From: an uncultured Bacteroidales bacterium
GTDB taxonomy: Bacteria > Bacteroidota > Bacteroidia > Bacteroidales > Bacteroidaceae
DNA: 64,000 bases
Direction: 5' to 3'
Assembly (NCBI GenBank): GCA_902801325.1
Contig: CADCHQ010000004.1
Span: forward strand, 186,001 to 250,000
The translations under genes were made by a program, and so were the position numbers. A model generated the notes under the pieces. That model did no database searches and had not been told where the DNA came from. It saw nothing but the letters and a program-made list of their open reading frames with translations. Positions 43,208 to 51,094 of this stretch are shown one piece after another (position 1 is the stretch's first letter; each line of letters opens with the position of its first letter).

Positions 43208-46200
43208 ATGAAAACGCGTTTTCTTACATTTATATTGTGTTTGTTTGGGTGTCTTTCTGCACTCTTTGCTGATGCTCCGATAGCCGATGGCGTGTACTAT
43301 ATCGCCAACGCCACAACGGAGGGATATTTGGGACTAGGCGCCTATCACGATGCTGATCCCTACATATACTACGTCACCGACGGACAAGCAAAGACAGAGG
43401 ATGCCTACTGGGTAGTTACCAACACACGTTCGGGCTATACTTTCCGCAACGAAGCCTCGCAGGAGTATCTTATCTTCACTTACGACCGCGAAGACCAGTA
43501 TTACAAGTACATGACAATCTCCCCCGATCACGCCGATGGTGCAGAATACTGGAACATTGTGGACAATGGTGACGGTACCTACTGCATCCAGAGCCTCTAT
43601 GACGAGAATTACTATTGGAACCTGCGTGGCGGTACCAACATGATGGGAGCCTATGCCGGCGGTTCGCGCAACTGGAACGAGATGATGGTCTTCCACAAGA
43701 AGGGCGATGAGCCCGACCCAGGCATTGATCCTGGCGTCGACCCCGTCGATCCCGCCACACCGTTCTCCTTCCCGTCAGCCCTGCATGTGACACTTGCCGA
43801 CGGGCGCATCGAGGCGTATCCACTGGAGTACGTCACCTCCTACACCCAGCAAAACGGACAACTCGTCATCTCCACCAACATCGGGAAGACCTTTACCTAC
43901 GACTTATCTCAGGTGGTATCGACAAGCGAGGAACGTCCCACTGACTTCCCCACCTTCGAATCGTTCAAGTTCAACAATAAGTTCAACGACCAACTCTTCA
44001 CCGACGCTATAGGCGAGATGGTGGAGGATACCGTCTTCGTCACCATTGCCGCCATCGGAAAGCGTCTGACGCCTTCGTTCAAGGTGGCCGACGATGGGGT
44101 AGAGGTGTATGTTGACGGCGTTCTGCAGTCGAGCAAGGTTTCTCGTCTGCGCTTCGACAAGGATATTTACTACATCGTCACTCGTCCTGGAATCACCATG
44201 CTCCTGCCCACTGAGGACAAGGGCGATTATACGATGCAACCCTACGGACGTGCCATTCGCGTTCATGTCGACTGGCTCACTGACCGAGCCGACGTGCCTC
44301 GCATCTACATCAACACCGAGGACGGACTCCCTATCACTAGCAAAACGGAGTACAAGAATGCCGAAATCACCATCGACGGACGCGACATATTCCCCTCTAT
44401 GGAGACTACTGCCGTGCAGATTCGCGGACGTGGAAACAGCAGTTGGGGATGGGCAAAGAAGCCCTACCGACTGAAGTTTGCCGAGAAGGTGAAACCCTTG
44501 GGAATGACCAAAGGAAAGTCGTGGGTGTTGCTCTCCAATGGCCAGCGCGGTTCGTTGATGTCGAACGCCATTGGTATGAAGGCTGCCAACCTGATGCAGG
44601 CTGCTGCCGCCAACCACATTGTTCCCGTCGACGTATATCTTAACGGAGAATACCGGGGCAGTTACAACTTCACGGAGAAGATAGGATTCTCGAACAACAG
44701 CGTGGACCTCGTCGACGAGTCAGCCGCCGCCCTGCTCGAACTCGACTCCTACTACGACGAACCCGAGGGACAGAAGTTCCGTTCACAGCCCTATGGTCTT
44801 CCCATCAACATCAAGGAACCCGAGTTTGCCGAAGGCACAACCCGTCTGACACTCGAGACCATCGAGTCTAACTTCAATAGTTTCCTCACTGCCCTCTATC
44901 GCAATCAGGACATCTCGCGCTTTGTCGACATCGAACAACTCGTCCGTTTCATGATGGTCAACGAAATCACGCTCAACTACGAGTTCTACCACCCGAAGAG
45001 CACTTTCTGCTATCGCGAGAGTTTCGAGAGCGACACCAGCAAGTACGTCTTCGGACCAGTCTGGGACCTCGACTGGTGTTTCGGCTATGAGCGTTACGGT
45101 AATTATTTCGTCAATGAGTCCACCAGCAACTACTGGCTCGATATGCCAGCCTTCGAGGTGCGCGACTTCATCCGCGACCTGCGCTTCAAGTATGCGCCCA
45201 TCGACGAGATGTATATCAGGCTTTGGGAAGAGTTCATGCAGAACGACCTCCAGGAACTGAAGGAGTACTGCCAGGATTATTACGACTTTGCCCGTAACTC
45301 TTTCGACTCCAACCGACAGATGTGGGGCGACAACACTAACTATGAACAACAGGCAATAGACGCTGCCAACTGGCTCGAGGCTCGTACGGAAAAGATCTAC
45401 GAAGACCTCATCAACGGCGTGCGTCCCGATATGCCCATACCTACCGACCCCATCGAGTTTGCTAACGACAAGCTATACAAGATTTCCTGCCGCCGAGGCG
45501 ACCTAGTGCTCAATGAGGACCACACCTCCATCGAAGCAGGTCAGTCACGCCAGGATGCACCTGAGGAAGACCACCTCTTTGCCATCATCAACATCGCTGG
45601 CAGCAACTTCCTCTACAGTCCCGTCACCAAGCAGTATCTCAACTACGAGAACAATGGGACTTGGGTGAGCGAGTTGGGTTCGGCTATCACGTTCGACCCC
45701 TCGAAGCCCGATGGCGAATACCTCTACATGATGTCCGTCCAGACGGAGTGGAATGGTACATACTACTTCAACAATAATGGCTCACACATGGTCATCAACA
45801 GTTGGGATACTGCCGATGCCGGCAACCGATGGAAGATAGAGGAGGCAGGCGACTTTGACCCGACCGAAGCCCTCGCTTTGGCCGAGAGCTCACTAGCTTC
45901 TGTCACCAACCAACTCTTGTTCAACGGCAAAGTCATTGCCTCCGAAGTCATCAAGGTGCCTCTGGGAGCCGAACCGCCAATGCCTAGCGACGAGTGGACA
46001 AACAGCTTTGTTTCCGTCAACACGCCTGCCGACTTGCCGTATAGCATCGAGGAAGACGTGGTCATCAACTACGAGGCCGAGTGGACGGGACCCTTCCAAT
46101 TCTCTACCTCCATCACAGATGCCCATTGGTACAACATGACCATCCGCAGCAACTACAACGTAGGTATGTCGGAGGATGAACCATACTATCCGCAGGCCAT

Positions 46201-47749
46201 CTATGACGACGAGACACTCACCACGCCTGAGTATCAGTGGGCCTTTGGCGGCGATCCCTTCCACGTCATCGTCTACAATCGCTCCACAGGCTTCGACCAG
46301 ACCCTCACCCTCGAGAACGAATACGGCCTCATGCGTCCAGGTGAATACCTCTGGGATCTCCTGCCCAACAACGACGGCTTCGTCCTCCGCGAGCCCGGTT
46401 CAGCCTACACCTGCCTCAATCAGTTTGGTGGAAAGGGTGGTCCGCTGAAGGTTTGGAATGACGGCAACAGTCCTAAGGACGACGGTTCCACCTTCCGTGT
46501 TTACGAGGCACTGGGCGAACTGCTCACCATCATTGCCGACGACAAGACGATGGTCTATGGCGATCCCCTGCCCAAGTTCACTTATACCACCACTGGTGCC
46601 GACATCCTTGGCACACCCAGCATCTACACGACGGCAACCTCCAAGTCGCCCGTTGGTACCTATCCCATCTATGTCGATCAAGGTACTGTCCAGAATCCAC
46701 GCATGACCTTCGTCGCAGGTACACTCACCATTACAAAGGCACCTTTGACCGTAGGAGTTGAAGACGCCACGGGAGTTGAGGGTAGTGCAATACCCACCTT
46801 CACGCTCACCTATGACGGATTCCGCAATGGCGATACGCCTGAGTCTGCCTTCACCACTATGCCAACGGCACGTGTCACGGCCACCACTTCGTCGAAGGCT
46901 GGCACCTATCCCATCCGTGTCAGTGGCGGCGTAGCACCCAATTACGAACTCACCTACGTCGAGGGTACACTCACCCTCACACCACGTCCTTACATCGTTA
47001 CCTATCAAGCACGATGGAACGGTGTAACTGTAGCTACTGCTACCCGCGAGGTGCTTGGTGGCGACCCGCTGCCCGAGGCTCCTGCTGAACTCAGCAATGC
47101 CTACATCACCCTCGTGAAGTCCGGCACAACGCCTTCGACTGTTACGCGTAACGTCACCGTAAGGTACAACGTAGAGTGGGGTGGTCCCTTCCAGTTCTCC
47201 ACCTCCGAGTCTGATGCCCATTGGTACAACATGAACATCCGCAGCGGCTACTTCGTTGGCGTGCAGGATATGGAACCCTATCACCCCTATATTGCCGATA
47301 ACGATGCACTCGGCACAGCCCAGTATCATTGGGCATTTGGCGGTAATCCCTACCACGTACTCCTCTACAACCGTTCTACGGGCTTCGAGCAGACACTCTC
47401 GCGCGATGGCGACTATGCCGTCATGCGTTCTGGCGAGTATGCCTGGGATCTCCTGCCTAATGGCGACGGCTTCGTACTGCGCGTGCCTGGCACCGACTAT
47501 TGCTGCATCAACCAGTATGGCGGCAACAATGGCGACCTGAAGTTCTGGGACGATGCTGCCAGTCCCACAGACGACGGTTCCACCTTCCGCATCTCCGAGG
47601 CCATCACCGACGGCATCATTGCCCCTGACGATGCCTCTGCCGAAATCGAAGGCTACTACACCATCAACGGCATCCGCCTCTCCCGTCCCACTCGTGGCAT
47701 CATCATCGTTCGCTACAAGGACGGTCGTAGTGTGAAGATAAAGAGGTAA
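43208..47749 (+). CDS. giant secreted CotH-kinase-like protein with MBG repeats
   Basis: A 1513-aa secreted protein starting MKTRFLTFILCLFGCLSALF. Order of parts: an N-terminal lectin-like beta-trefoil region; a Pro/Asp-rich linker 'PDPGIDPGVDPVDP'; a CotH kinase-like core (about 380-770) with 'VQIRGRGNSSWGWAKKPYRL', 'KSWVLLSNGQRGSLMSNAIG', 'YRGSYNFTEKIGFS' and 'VFGPVWDLDWCFGYE'; a region about 770-900; then two MBG-type beta modules ('MVYGDPLPKFTYTTTGADIL'). Two near-identical modules of about 150 aa ('GPFQFSTSITDAHWYNM', 'GPFQFSTSESDAHWYNM') flank the MBG pair. It ends in a 'YYTINGIRLSRPTRGIIIVR' ... 'SVKIKR' tail. CotH kinases phosphorylate surface proteins in spores; here a cell-surface role is inferred. 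Confidence 0.82.
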   Translation: MKTRFLTFILCLFGCLSALFADAPIADGVYYIANATTEGYLGLGAYHDADPYIYYVTDGQAKTEDAYWVVTNTRSGYTFRNEASQEYLIFTYDREDQYYKYMTISPDHADGAEYWNIVDNGDGTYCIQSLYDENYYWNLRGGTNMMGAYAGGSRNWNEMMVFHKKGDEPDPGIDPGVDPVDPATPFSFPSALHVTLADGRIEAYPLEYVTSYTQQNGQLVISTNIGKTFTYDLSQVVSTSEERPTDFPTFESFKFNNKFNDQLFTDAIGEMVEDTVFVTIAAIGKRLTPSFKVADDGVEVYVDGVLQSSKVSRLRFDKDIYYIVTRPGITMLLPTEDKGDYTMQPYGRAIRVHVDWLTDRADVPRIYINTEDGLPITSKTEYKNAEITIDGRDIFPSMETTAVQIRGRGNSSWGWAKKPYRLKFAEKVKPLGMTKGKSWVLLSNGQRGSLMSNAIGMKAANLMQAAAANHIVPVDVYLNGEYRGSYNFTEKIGFSNNSVDLVDESAAALLELDSYYDEPEGQKFRSQPYGLPINIKEPEFAEGTTRLTLETIESNFNSFLTALYRNQDISRFVDIEQLVRFMMVNEITLNYEFYHPKSTFCYRESFESDTSKYVFGPVWDLDWCFGYERYGNYFVNESTSNYWLDMPAFEVRDFIRDLRFKYAPIDEMYIRLWEEFMQNDLQELKEYCQDYYDFARNSFDSNRQMWGDNTNYEQQAIDAANWLEARTEKIYEDLINGVRPDMPIPTDPIEFANDKLYKISCRRGDLVLNEDHTSIEAGQSRQDAPEEDHLFAIINIAGSNFLYSPVTKQYLNYENNGTWVSELGSAITFDPSKPDGEYLYMMSVQTEWNGTYYFNNNGSHMVINSWDTADAGNRWKIEEAGDFDPTEALALAESSLASVTNQLLFNGKVIASEVIKVPLGAEPPMPSDEWTNSFVSVNTPADLPYSIEEDVVINYEAEWTGPFQFSTSITDAHWYNMTIRSNYNVGMSEDEPYYPQAIYDDETLTTPEYQWAFGGDPFHVIVYNRSTGFDQTLTLENEYGLMRPGEYLWDLLPNNDGFVLREPGSAYTCLNQFGGKGGPLKVWNDGNSPKDDGSTFRVYEALGELLTIIADDKTMVYGDPLPKFTYTTTGADILGTPSIYTTATSKSPVGTYPIYVDQGTVQNPRMTFVAGTLTITKAPLTVGVEDATGVEGSAIPTFTLTYDGFRNGDTPESAFTTMPTARVTATTSSKAGTYPIRVSGGVAPNYELTYVEGTLTLTPRPYIVTYQARWNGVTVATATREVLGGDPLPEAPAELSNAYITLVKSGTTPSTVTRNVTVRYNVEWGGPFQFSTSESDAHWYNMNIRSGYFVGVQDMEPYHPYIADNDALGTAQYHWAFGGNPYHVLLYNRSTGFEQTLSRDGDYAVMRSGEYAWDLLPNGDGFVLRVPGTDYCCINQYGGNNGDLKFWDDAASPTDDGSTFRISEAITDGIIAPDDASAEIEGYYTINGIRLSRPTRGIIIVRYKDGRSVKIKR

Positions 47750-47795
47750 TGCGCGAGCGCTGTGCAAAAGTAGAAATTATAGTGTAAAAAGAAGA

Positions 47796-47830
47796 GAACC
47801 GAGAGCCCCATGGGTTTCTCGGTTCATTCT
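47796..47830 (+). terminator. terminator after the CotH-like gene
   Basis: Stem GAACCGAGA / TCTCGGTTC (47796-47804 with 47817-47825) with an inner CCC/GGG pairing; T-rich downstream (ATTCTTATTGCTTTTTTTT). Confidence 0.7.
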
Positions 47831-47875
47831 TATTGCTTTTTTTTACATTCTCTGCGTTCTCTGTGCGAGCGAACG

Positions 47876-47963
47876 CTTGTTCGCCTCGCCTCGTGCCCTT
47901 GTTCGCCTCGCCTCGTGCCCTTGTTCGCCTCGCCTCACGCCTTTGTTCATGGTCGCTCGAACG
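47876..47963. repeat. 22-bp tandem repeat, three copies plus a degenerate fourth
   Basis: Units CTTGTTCGCCTCGCCTCGTG plus CC at 47876, 47898 and 47920, and a decayed unit from 47942. The upstream GCGAACGCTTGTTCGC is an inverted repeat. The shared word GAACGCTTGT(T/A)CG also opens the units at 3274-3396, so these two loci are related. Located between the convergent CotH-like and CE1 genes. The rest of 47750-48067 holds only the terminator. Confidence 0.85.
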
Positions 47964-48067
47964 CAGGTTCGGGGAGCTCTGTATCATTTTGCCACTTTTG
48001 CCACATTAAGCACCTTCAATAGTCTGACAAGGGACAAAGGGCAAAAAGGGTTCTCTTTTTAAATAAA

Positions 48068-49882
48068 TTATTTTCTCAGCAGTTTTTCCAACGCTTTGCG
48101 ACGGGCAGACCACGAAGGGTATGAGGTGGCTTTGAGCGTGCGGACCTTCATTTTGGTGCCGGGAAGGGCTTTCGCCGAAGGGTCGGTGCTGAGGATGCAG
48201 GGTAGGGCCTTCCCTTCGGCAAGGAGTTTGTCAGCGATGGCGTTGGCGCCTCCTACCTTGAACCAACTCTCGGGGGTGTCGTCTGGTCCTGCGACGAGAC
48301 GGATGAGGACGGCGGGAGTGCCGACGGGCGGGAGGTACAAAGCAGTGCCGGCATTGAGGTCATAACAGACCGTGCCGTGGGGAATGTCGCCCATCGTGGC
48401 AAGGCTGTAGGGATTGGAGGGATTGTTGCAGACGCTGTGCTTGAAGCCTTTGTCGGGCGAGAGATACATGTTGCTGGGGTCAGCGACCTGTGTACCATCG
48501 ACGAGGAAACAGTACTGGAAGACGTCGGTCTGGTGGTCGGTGAGGGTGATGCTCCACACGCCTTCTTCGTCCTTTTGCATAGCGAGCGGACGGGCGTGGA
48601 GTTCGGTCTGCAGTTGCACTTCGCGAGCTTCGGGTGCTTTCATGCGGAAGGTGACGCCTGTGGCGGTGAACTCGGGCGAAATGATGGGACGCGGGAAGAG
48701 GCGAGCCATCACGCCGGGGGTGAATGCCTGCTCGTTGCCTGTGGCGGGGAGTGCGGGTTGACCGTTCTTCATGGCTTCCTCGGCGGCTTCGGGGTTGAAG
48801 AGCAGGGGGAAGGTCTTGGAGAGGAAGTATTTGGCGTTCATCCAAGTGTGGCCGAATTTGTCGTGAGTGTATTCCTTCACGGAACGGATACCCTGCTTGT
48901 CGAGGAACTCCATATAGTCGCGCGCCGTACTGTAAAGGAAGTCGTCGGTGCCCACACCCAGCCAGAAGAGGTGGAGCCGGCTGTTGGTGGCGTCGGCGTT
49001 GTCATAGACGTCGGGCAGAGTGGTGGAGGTGAACGACGAATAGGAGCAGAGGTAGGAGAACTTGTCGAGGTGGGTGAGTCCGCAGGCCAGTCCCTGATTT
49101 CCTCCGCGCGAGAATCCGCCAATGGCGCGATGGTCGGCATCGTTGATGGTGCGGTAGTGGCTCTCGACGTAGGGCATGAGGTCGCCTATCAGATCGTTGC
49201 CGAAGACGTCCATTCCAAAGTCCATCATCCCCTGCGGAGGAGTGGGCAGCAGTTTGGTGGGATTGCCGTAGGGCAGGACGATGATCATCTCCCGCGCTTT
49301 GCCCTCGGCCACCAGATTGTCGAGGATGTAGTTCATGCGTCCTACCTTATAATAGACTTCCTCGGTGTCGGTGGTTCCGCTGATGAGGTAGAAGACGGGA
49401 TAGCGCTGCTGATTGCCCTTGCGGTAATAGGAAGGTGGCAGATAGACGATGGCGTTGTTGGTGCCTTTCAGACTCTGGGAATAGTAGTGGATGTATTCTA
49501 TCTGGCCGTGAGGTACGTCCTTGATGTCGTGTGCCAGCGAACCCTCACGGGCAGGAATCTCGAGCAGACTGTTCTTGAAACCTTCGTTGGGGAAATACTG
49601 CGGGCAGAGAGGGTCCATCACACTCACGCCGTCGACTACGAAGCAGTAGGGGTACATGTCGGGTGCAGCAGGTCCGAGGGTAGCCGTCCACACGCCGTCT
49701 GCTCCGCGCTTCATGGGATTGCGGCCAGCAAACTGCACGTCGACTTGCACGTCGCGGGCATTCGGGTTGGTATAACGGAAGGTGACTGTACCGTCGGCAT
49801 TGCTGACGGTGGAGGGCTGTGCCCAACCAGTGGCGGCACAACAGCTGAGTGCCACGAATGCGGCAAATAGGGATAGTTTCAT
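48068..49882 (-). CDS. secreted CE1 esterase with two E-set/CBM48-like modules
   Basis: A 604-aa secreted protein. Parts: signal peptide; an E-set/CBM48-like beta sandwich (about 22-120); an alpha/beta-hydrolase of carbohydrate esterase family 1 (about 125-410) with nucleophile S258 in 'IGGFSRGGNQG', an Asp in 'WLGVGTDDFLYS' and His in 'DKFGHTWMNAKYF'; a second E-set module (about 435-520); then a short C-terminal stretch ('GTALYLPPVGTPAVLIRLVA') that looks like the truncated start and end of a second esterase lacking Ser-His. Feruloyl or acetyl esterase on xylan is likely. The start at 49882 (MKLSLFAAF) is chosen because the 92 extra codons upstream overlap the neighbouring glycosyltransferase gene. 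Confidence 0.86.
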   Translation of the reverse strand: MKLSLFAAFVALSCCAATGWAQPSTVSNADGTVTFRYTNPNARDVQVDVQFAGRNPMKRGADGVWTATLGPAAPDMYPYCFVVDGVSVMDPLCPQYFPNEGFKNSLLEIPAREGSLAHDIKDVPHGQIEYIHYYSQSLKGTNNAIVYLPPSYYRKGNQQRYPVFYLISGTTDTEEVYYKVGRMNYILDNLVAEGKAREMIIVLPYGNPTKLLPTPPQGMMDFGMDVFGNDLIGDLMPYVESHYRTINDADHRAIGGFSRGGNQGLACGLTHLDKFSYLCSYSSFTSTTLPDVYDNADATNSRLHLFWLGVGTDDFLYSTARDYMEFLDKQGIRSVKEYTHDKFGHTWMNAKYFLSKTFPLLFNPEAAEEAMKNGQPALPATGNEQAFTPGVMARLFPRPIISPEFTATGVTFRMKAPEAREVQLQTELHARPLAMQKDEEGVWSITLTDHQTDVFQYCFLVDGTQVADPSNMYLSPDKGFKHSVCNNPSNPYSLATMGDIPHGTVCYDLNAGTALYLPPVGTPAVLIRLVAGPDDTPESWFKVGGANAIADKLLAEGKALPCILSTDPSAKALPGTKMKVRTLKATSYPSWSARRKALEKLLRK

Positions 49883-49895
49883 CTTATGGTGTGTT

Positions 49896-51029
49896 TTATT
49901 TGCTCCAAACTTCGAGGTATTGCCGGGCAACGCGTACGGGATCGTGGTGACGACGGACATATTCGACGCTGTCACGCGAGAGTTGTTCGAGGGCTTCGGG
50001 ATGAAGGAGGAGACGCTGTTCGATCTGCTGGAAGACGTCGTCCTCGGTGGGTTGCACGTTGATGATGGGGTGCAACTCCGTTTCGCCAAGCAAGGCGTAG
50101 TGTTCGGGTTCGCCTCCGCTAACGACGACGAGGCCTTGGGACATCGCCTGCAGGGCATTCATGGCGGGCGTGTAGGAGTAGAGTTGGTCGAGCAGAACGT
50201 CGCTGTGGTTCATCATCTCGCAGTACTGCTCGAAGGGTACGTTCTCGGCAATCACTATCTCCATGCGGTCTGGATATTTCTCCTTCAGTCGCTCGAGGGC
50301 GCGCAGCATGATGTCGGTTCCTTTGTAGGCTGAGCGGGTACGCTGTAGGCCGATGAAGAAATGGAGAACCCTCTCTGACTCTCTCTCGTAGGGAGAGATC
50401 TTTTTCTGATAGCCCTGATTATTCGGATCATCCTGCGAATTCCGATTAATCGGGAAGGGAATGAAATGTAGCTTCCCTTGATAGCGGGGCTGACAGCAGC
50501 GGTAGTTCTCGTATAGGCTAGCGATGATGCCGTCGCAGTCGTTGGCAACGTAGTCGAAGAGTACGCCCTTGGGACCTAGAAGCCAGTCGGCCTCCATCTG
50601 ACGGGTGTCGACGTTGTCGCGACGCTGTCCGAAGAGGTAGAAGTCGCTGTAGCGGAAAGTGTCGGGCTTCAGTCCTTCTTCCACCCAGGGTTTGTCGATG
50701 CCGAAAGAACCGAGGAAGAGGCGTCCGTTCTGCTTGCGCAATCTTTTGTAGTAGGGGAGGATGCGTTCTGCTCGCAAGTCGAGGAAGACGGGGTTGATGA
50801 GTTGCACCACGTCGTAGCCTTTGAGTCGAGGCCACAGGCATTTCGCCTGCAGAACATAGCGCAGGGTGTCCCATTTTCCCAGCGAGCGCCGGCGCAGGTC
50901 GATGTCGCGCCGATAACCTTTCCAATGGTCACCGTCGCTTACCACCGTCACCTCGTGTCCTAAGGCTCGCAAGCCTTCGGCCAGTGTCCAGTGGACGTTA
51001 CTGTATTCACCGACGAGTAATATTCTCAT
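49896..51029 (-). CDS. GT4-like glycosyltransferase with repeat-derived insertion
   Basis: A 377-aa cytoplasmic glycosyltransferase with the GT-B layout: N-terminal 'RILLVGEYSNVHWTLAEGLR', C-terminal donor domain 'VLHFFIGLQRTRSAYKGTDI', and 'MNALQAMSQGLVVVSGGEPE', the loop that binds the nucleotide sugar in GT4 enzymes. Between the two domains about 25 residues ('NNQGYQKKISPYERESER') are encoded by DNA (50365-50455) that carries a REP-like CTCTCTCGTAGGGAGAG palindrome and an ATTATTCGGAT repeat, so they probably arose by repeat insertion. Start 51029. It is adjacent to the CE1 gene and the GH128-like gene, all on the minus strand. Confidence 0.82.
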   Translation of the reverse strand: MRILLVGEYSNVHWTLAEGLRALGHEVTVVSDGDHWKGYRRDIDLRRRSLGKWDTLRYVLQAKCLWPRLKGYDVVQLINPVFLDLRAERILPYYKRLRKQNGRLFLGSFGIDKPWVEEGLKPDTFRYSDFYLFGQRRDNVDTRQMEADWLLGPKGVLFDYVANDCDGIIASLYENYRCCQPRYQGKLHFIPFPINRNSQDDPNNQGYQKKISPYERESERVLHFFIGLQRTRSAYKGTDIMLRALERLKEKYPDRMEIVIAENVPFEQYCEMMNHSDVLLDQLYSYTPAMNALQAMSQGLVVVSGGEPEHYALLGETELHPIINVQPTEDDVFQQIEQRLLLHPEALEQLSRDSVEYVRRHHDPVRVARQYLEVWSK

Positions 51030-51094
51030 ATGAAACCTCACCCAGCCTTGACCTCCACTCGCGACGGAGGGCTGGTTGGGGGGAGAGTCTTCTT

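Noticed and set aside
46400..47767. 455-codon frame on the minus strand across the CotH-like gene
   Set aside because: It mirrors a real, domain-rich plus-strand gene with strong codon bias; the antisense protein shows no family features.
48377..49870. 497-codon plus-strand frame across the CE1 esterase
   Set aside because: Antisense shadow of a gene with a clear signal peptide and catalytic triad; lengthy antisense frames are common in this GC range.
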